Assembly: GCA_015680685.1 (NCBI GenBank)
Contig: MNCI01008930.1
Span: forward strand, 152,127 to 216,126
Source: Gnetum montanum
Lineage: Eukaryota > Streptophyta > Gnetopsida > Gnetales > Gnetaceae
Length of the DNA: 64,000 nucleotides
Direction: 5' to 3'
Shown: piece after piece, positions 43,380 through 55,289 of the stretch
Position numbering within the stretch: the first letter of the stretch is position 1
Layout of the letters: every line of letters starts with the position of its first letter
Program-made: the position numbers and the translations under genes
The notes under the pieces: model-generated
Database searches by the model: none
What the model was told of the DNA's origin: nothing
Seen by the model: the letters and a program-made list of their open reading frames with translations, nothing else

Positions 43380-46300
43380 AGATCAGATAGTCCTAGGTGG
43401 TGGTGGCTCCTAACATTCTGAGAGACCTTCATCAGCTTGAAGCACGTGTGGTAGCTAAGTTGGTTGTGGCTGTCTTGCTACGATTGCAACCTCTGGTGGA
43501 AGGTGAAAGTCATATAGTAATGCCTTCATCTTCTCCTTCTTACTCTAGGGATCATTCATAGTCTACGTGACATCATCAATGTGGGCTAGAATGGGGACAT
43601 CCCATGGATAGGACATTACTAGGAACATTTCCTTCATATTAACAAACTAAGTAGTGCATTGTTTATGTTTGATATCAAATGCTCTGACTATGTTCTATAG
43701 CTCATGGTAGTCATTCATCCTCCTAGCTAGGTTCTTAGCAGTTGATCATTGATCAGTGAATTTTTCCTTAAGAACTTTAAGTTTAGCATTTTCCACTGTA
43801 AGCTTTTGCTTGTTATCCTTGTGATGTTTGGACTTGGCCTCGTACAACAAGTACGACCTAGCCACTTTCTTCTCTAATTCAAACTATAGCTATCCAATAG
43901 TTAACATGGCTAGATTTACATACTGGAGATTGGTGCGCTCCATGTATTCCATCATCTCTTCTATTTATGACTCCTTCATGTGGATTTTTGCTTTGTTGTA
44001 GGCATCTATCTCATTAATGATGGGTTGCCAGAATTCTTTCCCTTGTTGGAGTTATTAGAAGGTTCCGTTCACTTTTTCCTTTGCCAACTAGATCTATTTT
44101 TCATTTACTTCATTTTGGAGACTAACATATTCTCTATAATGATCTTTAACTATCTCAAATTTGAGAGCCTTCGATTTCCAAGAAACTACCTCAATCACAA
44201 TTTTCTAGCAAAGGGCATAAACATCCTCAATGGAGAGATTTCTATTTTCTGCTACTAATCTTCTTAATTCTATGTGTGCTCTAGCTAATTTCTCTTGTTA
44301 TTGATGGATGAAATTAGTTAATTGTTGCTTGTGCTCATTAACATTCTACAGGTAATGGTTCTCAGTGGTCAAATATACATTCTCCTAGTAGGTCTAATCG
44401 AAGGACTTTTGAATTTTGTGCTATGTGGCCTCTACCAAGGATCGATAGAATGCTACTATTTCCATTGCATCCTTAACTCCTTTGAGTTTGATGTGAAGCT
44501 GTTCCATAGCTTCATCTCTTATTAATATTGGGTTGAGAAAAATGAGGTTGGCAATCTAGGCTCTTAATACAGCAATTTCAGTAGCCAAGCATTGATTCAG
44601 TTCCATGGTTATTTTAAGTTGCTCCTTCAAGATGAAATTCTTATGCCTTGCCTCTAGCAACTTTGACTAGGTTACAGTACTATTTTCTAGAAGGTTAAAG
44701 ACATCCAGAAGCAGTTTCCCAATTCCCACTAGTTGGTCCAGTAGTTTCTCATGTTGTGCTGCATTTATTCTGCTTCTTGTGGGTTCTACAGACATCTGCA
44801 CATCTTTGACTATAATTACATTTGGTGTAGATGTCATAACTACATTAAGCATTTTGGCAATATGGTCAGCAACCACCTCTACTACTATCTCTTTCCCTTT
44901 GTGCGACATCACCAATATAGTTACCTCCTCACCCTTCTCCAAGTGTACTAAGAAGATCATAGCATTCCCAGATATTTTTGGGAGTGACTATTGTTTTGTG
45001 AGAGATACTGTGACCTCTCTGACACTTGGATTCTTCCTTGTGGACAACTACATTCTTTGGTCTAAGAAAATGGATCCACCTCTAGCCATTAAATTAATTG
45101 TTTAATCCACCTCATTGAGGTAACTCATTGCTGGTCTATACATAGAGGGATCCCAACCACTCATGCCTACTTGTTGCTCTTGTTCACTTAAGAGTGATTC
45201 TTGGTATTTGTGCAACCATTGGATAGTTGCTATGATGTTTAGCATGGTTGCTTGATTGGTAGGTGGAGGTGCTGGTTACTACTCCTTTTCTTAAATAGTG
45301 GTTGTAAGTATCTTATCTTTCATCATTTCCATCTAGTTGGTAGTTGAAATAGTTTTGATAGTATCATTGGTGTAACTAACTATTCCTTCCCTCTAACAGA
45401 GTTTCACATCCATTTTCTTTAAATTACTTCTCCATATCTAGATAGATCAGCTAGGGAATGTTGATGGAGAATGTCCCACTTAGAGTGGTTCATGCTTGAG
45501 TAGAGAAGGTAGTGATTTTTCTTGGCCTCACTATCGGATTTAGGTGGAAGGCCACAATCTTGTAATGAATCCTCTCTACCGGTGTGAGTGTGGTAAACTT
45601 CTTGTGGTCAATGCCATAACATTATTACACCCGTTCTTTCTTGATACTGGAATTTTCCTGCATTGGGATCTTAGTATAACTTGTCTCGATTTATGGCAAC
45701 CCAAACATTGTAGTAATGGATTGTATCGAGTATGACACTAAGATGTCCTTAACTTTTACTGTTGATCTAGATTACCTATTGTTCTAGAATAAAAATGTCT
45801 CTCCCATGTACCACTCCTTGGTGTAAGTGATGATTAGCTACATGGGAGAGGCCTTTAATTAGTCTTGCACTTCTTTTGGTGATTGCTCTAGGAAAGGGCC
45901 AAAGTTTAACTCCTAGAGCCTTAATTTTTGAACCTCCCTTGATTTGATTTTATTTAGGCAAGCGTTTGTTAAGATCACCTTAAGATGTTTTGGTTGTGCT
46001 AGTGTACTATCTCAATGGGAGCATTTTGTTGCTACTACTGATTTTTGAATCTATCAGATAGATTCCACCTTGGCCTCTTCCCTAAGAGGGCCTATGGCAT
46101 GGGTTGTAATTAGTTCTTCTTAGGTTTGTTCTTAGTCCTTTTCTGTTCTAGGTTGTTTCTCCCTTAGTTGAGATGGTCCTGCTTCTTGTGTGTACTTTAC
46201 TTTTTATGCCATCTATAGTCACAACACATCCATGCATTAGTAGATATAATGTGTAACTTTAAATTTTTGAATATCTTCTCTCATTAGTTAGTTATAGTTT
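43380..46300 (-). pseudogene. Ath2 downstream ORF, coiled-coil-like, degraded
   Basis: Conceptual translation of the minus strand in shifting frames gives a large protein remnant. It includes VKVKDILVSYSIQSITTMFG, GIDHKKFTTLTPVERIHYKI, ILVMSHKGKEIVVEVVADHI, then KLLEARHKNFILKEQLKITM and VVSWKSKALKFEIVKDHYRE. The second half looks like a long coiled coil. Its place after integrase and before the LTR is where Athila elements carry an extra ORF of unknown or env-like role. I see no clear membrane span. The open + strand frames at 43980-45105 are shadows of it. Confidence 0.5.
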
Positions 46301-48299
46301 GGCTAGGATTGGACCATGGTAGATTGATTATTTTATTAATGATTTATTGTAGATATCATCGAAGCTTGTTGGAAAGGTTTAACTCTTGTAATTTAGTGTT
46401 TAATAGCTTATTTTTAGTTAAACCTTTGTGGGATTTAGAAAAATCACAAAAAAGTTTCTATAAAAAATGGAACATTTGTAGTCCCCATGACAAAGAGCTT
46501 ACCTTTGGTAGCTATAGGGTTGAAAAATAGAGTGATTTGGATACATAGTTAGGAAGTTATGGGCTCTGGAAGGTTCTAGGCTCTAAAAATTTCAAACATT
46601 TCCTTGGTGTTTATGAGAAAATGTAAAAATTTCAAAGTGGAATCATATATATATATAATATTTTTTCTTCATGTAAATGGGGCCCCATATACGAGGCCTT
46701 GTATATGGGTCTACTTCGTTGACAAGGCCAATAGGCAAAAATTTTGAAATTTAAATATCACAAAAAATACAAGGAATTTTTCAATGAAATTAGGGTCCAT
46801 GAAGTCCTAGAGATGCCAAGAATATGATAAAATTATTGAAGAGGATCTTTGAAAGCTCAAAAATTGAAAATTTGATGGAGAATGCTTTTATTAAATAAAA
46901 TTTGTAAAGGAGTACATGGTGTGATGCAGAAGATGGATGTACAAAAGATTCTGATTGCAAGAACGTCTAAGGATAAGAAACTTAAAAAATACAACCAAAG
47001 GATATACAAGTGGATCCTCCCCATAGTAGGCACATGCCTTATTTGCCATTATATAACCTCAACCTAAGGAGTCTATGGGTCCCATAGATGATTAATGATC
47101 AATGGAGGCTAAGAAGCAAAACCTGCAAGATTCTACTTAAGAATTCAAATACATCAGGCCAAGACATGAAATCAAGAACATGGATACCAGTAGTGAGGTG
47201 AGTTATTGTTAGTAGAGACAAATGATGAAGAAGGTGGAATGGAGTCCCCAATTGAGTTCATAAGAAGTCCCTTATGGAGTTTATGTCTAAAATGACCTGA
47301 GAAGATCTATCCTTAGTCTAGGCCAAAACCAACCTCCTTCAATAACTTCCCATCACCACTCTAAGACTGATCCACCCCCTCAACACACAAGAGTGCTCTC
47401 AAAAAACAACCACCATTCCATAAAAAGAGAAAAAGAGAAGTAGGAAGTAAGAGAGGGCCTTAGCTAGAGGGGACTTTTAGGCATGGATAACATGTCTTTC
47501 TAGTCCCATAACCAGTGTTTGTAGCCCGTTTATTTGTTTAAGGGATGTGCTTTAAATTTCCATCATGTTTTTTGTTGTTGTTTTTATTTTTTCTTCTTTT
47601 TGGATGGAAACCAAATCATGCAAAGACTTTATTTGACTTATGGTTAGTGGTCAAAATGGAATAGTAAGAAGTCCATGAAAACAATCAAGAACCCAAGTAA
47701 ATAGAAGAGTACTAAGAGTATTGAGTTCACTTGAAGTCACATCATGTGAAAACCTTTGAATCCCTCCCAATTTGGGAAACTACTAAGGTCACAAATTTAT
47801 TATAAGTTAATTTAATGAAAGGAACTTCAAACTTCCAAAACAAGGAAAACCATAGAGTTTGTGAATGGGTGGATGTCATGGACTCACTACCTTTTTCATG
47901 AAAAAGAAACCATAACTTAGCCATCAATACAAAAATTCCAAAAATAGAAACCAAACATTAGCATACAAAACATAAAGCACAAACCATCATTGGTAATAGC
48001 TATAAGACCACTATGTTTTGCTGGTAGAAAGTATGTTTATTAACAAAAATTTGAAAATCACACTTAAACAAAACAAAGTAAAATATATAAGGAAGTATAA
48101 AATATCTAAGAAAGATTCAAATGTACTAATGATGGTGCAAAATAAAAAATGATGTAAAATGGAAAGAAGTTTTAAAATCAAAAGAGGTGAAAATTAAATA
48201 ACTTGCAAAATCAAAAATGTGTAACACAAAAAATAGAAAAAATAAGAAGCCATATGGATGATTAGTAGGGATGGCCATCTCTCCCATGATTGAGTTGGA
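46301..48299 (-). other. Ath2 non-coding region between integrase and downstream ORF
   Basis: AT-rich, with no gene supported. A block at about 47480-47570 has a reverse-complement match in Ath1 near 58220-58330. The repeated phrase GGGGCC..ATATACGAGGCC at 46680-46720 resembles LTR phrases at 43020-43140. Confidence 0.55.
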
Positions 48300-48577
48300 A
48301 GGAGGAGATTTGAAAAATTAAGTGTAGTTGCCCATCCGTTAAGGTAGTTGTTGCACTAGCTTGCTTAGGCTCATGGAAAAAGTTTACTTATTAGATGTTG
48401 ACCAACTACATTTTATCTAGGCTCTTAGGATTGCATATAGTTGTAACCCAGAAGGAAAGGTTTCATCAATTATATAAGGTCTCTCCCACAACATTTGGAA
48501 TTTAGCTTTTTGAGGTAAATGTGTGGGATTCCAGTAGAGAACCTTATCTTCTAGTTGAAATTTTACTTTTTTTTATT
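48300..48577 (-). pseudogene. Ath2 integrase C-terminal part
   Basis: The translation VKFQLEDKVLYWNPTHLPQ, then WERPYIIDETFPSGLQL, matches the integrase tail of Ath1 (TFKLGDKIIYWNPMHVPQ). The preceding part of the same integrase ends at 51314, on the other side of Cop1. Confidence 0.8.
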
Positions 48578-48582
48578 CTAAG
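48578..48582. repeat. Target site duplication of Cop1, left copy (CTAAG)
   Basis: CTAAG before TGTTGGCG. It matches 51309-51313 exactly. Confidence 0.85.
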
Positions 48583-49002
48583 TGTTGGCGACCATTTGGG
48601 ACGCGATTGCCAACGAGTGTCCTCAAACAGGATTTAGGTGCCTGCTAGTCTCTGGCAACACCAAGGCCTAGATACCTCCAAATAAACTCAGTAGTTAATG
48701 TGAGTATGTGTGTGCGCTGTTGCAGCGTGCAGTTGTGAGAAATGTAACCATTGCGTTGTGTGTAAACTACAAATGACTTACTTTAAAGAGATTCAACCAA
48801 CTTTGCCAAGTACTGTGAGTTGTTGAAAATTTCCTATTTTGTTCAACTACCTAGTCTATGCGGTCCTTATAATACCTACTTGTAACAAATAAAATTTTGC
48901 AAAAACATTTGAGCACAACTCCGCAATCTACTCCTAATTTTCCCCAGAGAAAGAGATAGTTCCACAAGAAAACTAGAAATAGAGCAAGATTCGATGGAAA
49001 TA

Positions 49003-49374
49003 NNNNNNNNNNNNNNNNNNNNNNNNNNNNNNNNNNNNNNNNNNNNNNNNNNNNNNNNNNNNNNNNNNNNNNNNNNNNNNNNNNNNNNNNNNNNNNNNNN
49101 NNNNNNNNNNNNNNNNNNNNNNNNNNNNNNNNNNNNNNNNNNNNNNNNNNNNNNNNNNNNNNNNNNNNNNNNNNNNNNNNNNNNNNNNNNNNNNNNNNNN
49201 NNNNNNNNNNNNNNNNNNNNNNNNNNNNNNNNNNNNNNNNNNNNNNNNNNNNNNNNNNNNNNNNNNNNNNNNNNNNNNNNNNNNNNNNNNNNNNNNNNNN
49301 NNNNNNNNNNNNNNNNNNNNNNNNNNNNNNNNNNNNNNNNNNNNNNNNNNNNNNNNNNNNNNNNNNNNNNNNNN
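49003..49374. other. Assembly gap (372 Ns)
   Basis: A run of N inside Cop1. Any open frame crossing it is meaningless. Confidence 0.99.
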
Positions 49375-49650
49375 TAAAATACATAACTCACAGGACCATG
49401 ACAAAGAGGCTGAAATCTTTACTCTAGCAACCCATCTCACAAGCAATCATTCAGAATTTCTTCTTTACAAAGCTCTTCTCAAGACCCCAAGTGTGTCTCC
49501 AAGTGAGAGCCCAAGTGTGATCCCAATGTCTTCTCAAAAGTGTAATGTATGAGACCTCCCGAAAGTCCTACTCTTCTTCAAAAAATTGAGATTCCAATTG
49601 AGATTCTTCCTTCCTAAGAATATAGACCCTTCCTCCTTGACCCCTGAAGC

Positions 49651-49660
49651 CTTTTTATAG
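49651..49660 (-). promoter_or_regulatory. TATA box of Cop1
   Basis: CTATAAAAAG on the minus strand, preceded by CCTAACTTTCAACC and followed by GCTTCAGGGG. Confidence 0.6.
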
Positions 49661-50112
49661 GGTTGAAAGTTAGGTAGGGAAGTTACATATTCAAAAATAT
49701 CTCACGTAACTTCTCTCCCAAGTAACTTGGCCAACCAATTAGAAGATTACTTGCCCAATAAGTTAGGAGGAAGTTATGTAGTTAGGGAGTTAGGAAGTAC
49801 ATAGAATTAGAAGAAATTTATGCTAACATTAATACTTATATTAAATGTAATAAATATTTTAAATACTTTAACATCAATATTGCAAATATTTTTATGGGTA
49901 GCAACTTATATATAATAATGTTTTAAAATAATATTTTATGACTTGGGATAATTAAAGGTAAGTTTTCTAAAATAGGGCTTCACACTATATGTACTTCCTT
50001 AATGGTTATTATATCTATATATGTGTATATATGTAGATTAATTTGTTAGATATTTTAATCACCGATGCTTTTGTAAAGTTATATATGAGTGTTAGTAATG
50101 AAATAATTTTAC

Positions 50113-50349
50113 ATATATCTTGGTGAAAGTGGCAGAGTTAATGAATGGATTAGAATAATTCTTCTTTGTCTTCCCTGGTAAATCGCATGGATAATCGGCA
50201 ACAGTTCCAAAATAGCAGGCATAATCGGCTGGATCATTTTCTCCTTTCTCTGCACAAATCTTGTAAGAACCGACACATGTTCTACCCAAGATCCAAAGTG
50301 TTGTATCAACCAAAACCGTATGTTTGAACTGCCACCGCACAATAAGGCC
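50113..50349 (-). pseudogene. Exon-like fragment of an unidentified gene inside Cop1
   Basis: An open 237-base segment is bounded by an acceptor-like CACTTTTGTAG and a donor-like ATAT/GTAAAA. It encodes a well-behaved, Cys-containing sequence: DTTLWILGRTCVGSYKICAE, DPADYACYFGTVADYPCD and NYSNPFINSATFTK. It has no stops, unlike its surroundings, and reads like a single exon of a host gene. I do not recognise the family. Confidence 0.45.
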
Positions 50350-51308
50350 CTACAAAAGTGCAACTACCACCATGGGAGAAGGCTCTGCTGCTGCATTTGG
50401 AATTTCTGTTTTACCCCAAATTGGCTTAGGGCTTCCTGCATTTTTTAAATTTTTTCTTGAATCGTCACCGCCATTGTCATTGATCGCAGAACTAGGGGCG
50501 AATGTATTGTGAATCTGTATCCGCTGAAACCACAGAAACCTTCAAAACCATTGCTACCCGCATAACTGAAACCGCTACGGCCTGCAACAAAAAGAAAATC
50601 GGGGCCCCAACAAAATGTGACTTCTTTCTCCGTATATTGTGTGGAGAGGGTTTCAATTTTTTTCTTTTAACATATCCTGTGTTTATGGCATAGATGTCTG
50701 TCTGCATCAGGATGAATGTCACGCGACAGTTTTTGTAGGGTTTCAGTGCTCCTTGGGATCGCCTCCAACTTTTTGCGCTTGTTTTGAATCAGCATTTCGA
50801 GCAACGTCAATGGTGGTGGTGTAGAGCAACGGCTGCGGTGGTGTTTGTTGGCTTGGCCATGATTTTGGCAGTGGCCATGTATTTCCCAGGAACACTGCGG
50901 TCTTCCTTTTCCTTCACTGATATTGCTGCATAATCTTTTGAAACAACCAAGGCGTTGCTGATTTTTGTTTAATTTCTGATTTGCAAGGAGTTTCAAATGT
51001 TATCTTACGGATACGACTGAATTTAACAACTGGGATCTGCAACTTAGTGCCTTCCACGTAAATAACATACTTCCTTCCTTGCTGATTTTACTATCCTTTG
51101 ATCTTTAATAAAGGAATAATCTGGCACTTTCATCTTGTACCCAAAAGGCTTCAACATCAAATTCTTTACCAGTGAATCAATCTTCTAAAAACACCCATCA
51201 ACCCTCAACACTAAAGCTGTAATTTACTTGTAAATTTACAACCATAGATTCCTCCAATTTTGAATAAAATATTTCAACTATTCCATGGAATGGCCAAATG
51301 TGCCAACA
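50350..51308 (-). other. Cop1 distal U3, no gene identified
   Basis: It has mixed composition, with short frames in several phases, for example one of 109 codons at 50667-50996 on the minus strand. None has recognisable motifs. Confidence 0.4.
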
Positions 51309-51313
51309 CTAAG
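51309..51313. repeat. Target site duplication of Cop1, right copy (CTAAG)
   Basis: An exact match to 48578-48582. Confidence 0.85.
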
Positions 51314-54300
51314 GTCATGTTGTTTTTTATTGTATGCCTTGTGAACTTCATTCAAAGATAGTTTTACTAATCTATTTTCATCTAGCACGTTGAAGTTGAT
51401 CAATCTTTCCTTTTGTACTAGACTTAGGTCAAGGTCCAAGTCATAGGTTGTTGAAAGTGTATGGAGCTCGGATTGGATTGAGAGCATTGGATGTTTTTTG
51501 TACACTAGCTCATAGGGAAAGTAGTGAATAGGGAGTTTCCATGTTGAGTGGTAGGCCCAAAGAGCATTATTGAGTTTTGTGCTCTAGTCTCTCTTATATT
51601 TTCTTATGGTCCTTATTAGGATCTTTGTAATTTTCCTATTGGTGAGTTTTACTCGATCGTTTGCTTAGGGGTGATATGGTGTTATTAATTTATGTTCAAC
51701 CCCCAAGTGTTGCATCAAATTTCAAAATGTGATACTTGTAAAATGAGTTCCATTATTAGAAATCTGTGCACATGGAATCCCAAACCTATTTACAACATGT
51801 TGCTATACAAATCTAGCAGTATTGGATGATGTACAATCGATGATGGCTACTGCTTCTACCCATTTGATGTAGTAGTCAGCTACTATGATGATATATGCCT
51901 TTTCTTTGAACATGGGTGTGATGGAATTCATAAAGTCTATGCCCCATATGTCAAAGGATTCTAGTGGGTGAATCCACTATTGAGGACCCTCCATTCAAGT
52001 GATCATCCCACCATCTCATTGATAATACTCACAAGATCAAACAAATTGGTGGACATCCTTGAAGATTATAGGTCAATAATATTCTACCATCAGGATTTTT
52101 ATGTTCATTCATCTACTAGCATAGTGGCCTTTGCAAGGACATTCATGAGCATCTTAGAGAATATGTAATTGATCCGCATCAGGGACATACCAATGAACTA
52201 GGCCATCAGCACATATCTTGTAAAAGTGTCTATTGATTTCCATGAAGTACTTTGCCTAATAAAGAAACTATTATTTCTTCTTGAAGTCTAGATATTGTGG
52301 TATCTCTTAAATAAGAAGGTAAGTGAGGATGTCATTATAGCATTTTGATTCAAGGGGCACTTGCTCATTTATTGCTCCTATAAAAAGGAGTTTGTCTAGA
52401 AATTAATCAGAGAGTGAACTCTCCTCCTCTTCGTTATTCCATCTTAACCAAGAGAGGTGTTCAACAATCACATTCTTAGTCCCTTTCTAATCTACCATTG
52501 TGAGATCAAATTCTTGCAAGATCATGAACCATTATATGATACAAGGACTCAATGTTGGTTTGCTCATTAGGAAGCAAATGGCACTATGATCTATGTGCAT
52601 AAATACTTTTTATCTAAGCAAATAATGCCTGAACTTTTTGAGAGCATACACCATTGCCATTATTTCTTTCTTAGTTGTGGTATAATTCAATTGTTCAATC
52701 AGAATGCTTTGGCTCACATAGTGGATGTAATATGGATGTTTCTTATCATCCAACTATGTAAGCATGGCTCCCAAGGCATTATTAGATGCATCTATCATTA
52801 TATGAAATGGCCTGGACTGGTCTAGTGCTCATAAAATTAGAGTTTCTATGAGATTCTTTGAACTACTGGAATGCATGTTCACACTCCTTTGTCCAGATGA
52901 ATGAAGCATCTTTGTTTGTAAGCTTAACCAACAACATTGTGATCCTAGAGAAATTCTCTAGAAACCATTGGTAGTAGATAATATGTCCAAGGAATGATTG
53001 GATGTTTTTGACCATATATGGTTGGTGTGTGATTCCTTGGATGACCCTTATCTTTTCTAGGTCTATATCAATCATTGCCTGAGTAATTCTATGTCCTATT
53101 ATTATGCCTTCTTGGACCATTAAATGGATTTTTTGCCAATTTGGCCTAAGGTTCGTTTCAACACATCTTTTTAGTACTTGCTCAAGGTAATCTAGGGCTT
53201 ACTCAAATGTAGCCCCATAGGTAGAGAGGTCATCCATAAAGACTTCTACCCTGCTACCAATCTGCTATTAAAAAAATACTAAGAACTAGGTGTTGAAATG
53301 TTGTAGGGAGATTACATAGGCATTGCACATATGAAATGGTATCTTATATGTAAAATTCCCCTAGGGACTTGTGAATGTTATCTTGGCTTAATCTTCTAGC
53401 ATGATTTGGATCTAGTTATAGCCACTATAACCATCTAAGAAACTATAATAGAAATTCTCAAAGATAGTATCCAACACTTGGTCCATAAATGACAATGGAA
53501 AATGAGCTTTAAATATTATCATATTCAATAGCCTAAGTTGATACAGACCTACCACTTCCCATATTTCTTTAGCACAATAATGAGTGGGCTAACCAACTCA
53601 CTGTTCACAATGGGATAGATGAAGCCCACCTCGAGGAGTTGTTCTATTTTCTCCTTAATGATTTGCTTTAATTTGGGGTTCAATTTCCTCTGTAGCTACC
53701 TTCTTAGCTTCATGGCTAGGTCGATGTAGATACAATACTGACATATCTTTAGATCAATTCTTGTTAGTTTGGGATATAACCATGCAAAGGCTATTGACCA
53801 TTTGTTGATGACCTTCAATAGCTTATATTTTTCTTGAAGAGCAAGATTTACATTGATTATGACATCCTTTCCATTGTTTAAAAATGTATACTCCATGTCA
53901 ACTGATAAAGTTTTTACCTCTAGGGGCTTCTACTTGAAATGATCAGGGATTACTAACTCTTCCCAATGGGTGTCATCTTCAGCATCAGGAAGTTGGTAAT
54001 GAACTTGCTCAAGTTCATCCATGCCTTTGATATAAGCACATGTTAGGCTCTTAGTAGGTTCCATGCATAATGTGCTACTATCAAAGTTAGTTGTTAGCCA
54101 CTAGGTTTCCTCCTGTTTTGTGGCTATTACATATAGGAACCTTTGGATATCAGTTTCATGTGCACATTGATTACAAGCTTTAATGAATGTACTCCTAATG
54201 GACCATATTTTTTGCACACAATTGCATTTGTTATCATTATACATAATTCATGAAACATGGTTCTTTTCTAGCTATCCAAATTCATTTTCCTTGGAGATTT

Positions 54301-54790
54301 CCAAGGAGAGGTTCCTTATGCCCAATCATGCATCAATTGTGCTTAACCAAGCACATTCCATAATGATGGGGAAGTCACCCTTGTAGTCTTCTACCTTGAT
54401 CACCAATAAATCAATAGGGTAGGACCACCCACAAATTGTAGTCACAATGTCCTTCACTAATCCCAAAGGAACATTGATTGACTGGTTTACCAATTATGAA
54501 CAGATGTTGCTCTTCTTAAGAGGTGGTGTGTTCCAGGCCTTATACATATCATGGGAGATGAGATTAACATTGAGAAAAGAATCAAGAAGAGACATGCATG
54601 GCTCATGTCCAATGATTTGTAAGAAAATAAGAGGAGTTTTCAGGTTAGATCTTTTCATGGGAAGATTTTTGGCCTTGATCCAATTGGAAACAACATGAGT
54701 TAACATCACTATGCAGATCCAAGGCAACATTTGTTTTGCATGAGACTTGAATGTTCTTGATGTAGAGGATGAGAGTGTTGGAGATATGGG
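51314..54790 (-). pseudogene. pol: Ath2 protease, RT, RNase H and integrase core
   Basis: Reading the minus strand from 54790: a protease remnant (LLDSFLNVNLISHDMYKAWN), then a linker (MEYTFLNNGKDVIINVNLAL, 53896). RT follows with MDQVLDTIFENFYYSFLDGY and RVEVFMDDLSTYG near 53250. The connection IGHRITQAMIDIDLEKIRVI and SFIWTKECEHAFQ leads to RNase H (to about 52560). The integrase zinc-binding part is near 52100 and the core starts WGIDFMNSITP at about 51940. The motif ISNNGTHF has Asn (51755-51757) instead of the second catalytic Asp. The last part, VHKAYNKKQHD, reaches the Cop1 edge. Many stops and shifts. Confidence 0.82.
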
Positions 54791-55289
54791 GTGACCAACT
54801 ACATTAGGTTATGAGGGTTTGGGAGGACTATTGTGTTTGAAAAAGGGTCATTTCTTGGATCAATTGTCTAAACTACTTGACTGGAAGGCTAGATGTGAAT
54901 GTATATCCATTGTAGCATTTTGTTGCTATGGCTATGGGGGAATTTCGCCTTGCATGAATGAGCAAGAGGTAAATGAGTTGAGGATGAAGGGATGTATGCA
55001 GACAGATGCCGAGGATGATATGGATATGCGTTCTCCCCTTGAATAGATGGTGAATAAGTTTGATGATACTCTAGAGGGTAGTAGTGATGCTAGAATGAGG
55101 CATGTCTTGCAAAGCTTCATAGAGAGATAGGTTGCTGAACATAGTACTCATATGGATTTAGTTTCCTATAAGGGTATTGCTACCTTGGCAATGGCATTCC
55201 CCATGACCGTGGTTGGTGCCACTATTGATATTGTTCATATGGTTGTGGTGGAGCTTCATTTGGGTAGTAAGATTATTATTGCTAGTGTA
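54791..55289 (-). other. Probable Ath2 gag end and junction with Ath1
   Basis: The minus-strand translation is Pro/Ser/His-rich (HHSPLEYHQTYSP-like, HPRHLSAYIPSSSTHLPLAH), which fits a gag C-terminal linker but has no diagnostic motif. The exact junction with Ath1 RT cannot be fixed. Confidence 0.4.

Larger units (their letters stand above)
48583..51308 (-). mobile_element. Cop1: 2.7 kb solo LTR or non-autonomous LTR element
   Basis: Ends are TGTTGGC and GCCAACA with a perfect 5 bp duplication, as in LTR retrotransposons (TGTTGG..CCAACA is common in Ty1/copia). Outer ends agree imperfectly over about 18 bases. A minus-strand TATA box (49660-49651) divides it into a long U3 and a shorter R/U5. 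No internal direct repeat, gag or pol is visible, so a solo LTR is the simplest reading. Removing it restores the Ath2 integrase. A 372-base gap hides part of it. Confidence 0.7.

Noticed and set aside
43980-45105. Plus-strand open frames of 92, 67 and 108 codons as a host gene
   Set aside because: They lie opposite the minus-strand Ath2 downstream ORF, lack motifs, and look like its shadows.
48851-49446. Open frames of 127 to 177 codons across 49 kb
   Set aside because: They consist almost wholly of unknown residues from the 372-base gap.
48583-51308. Cop1 as a DNA transposon, because its ends form imperfect 18-base inverted repeats
   Set aside because: TG..CA ends, a 5 bp target duplication and an internal TATA box fit an LTR better. 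No transposase is visible.
52586-52825. Plus-strand 79-codon frame, and a similar minus-strand frame at 55839-56024
   Set aside because: The two resemble each other only because both are antisense to the RNase H regions of Ath2 and Ath1.
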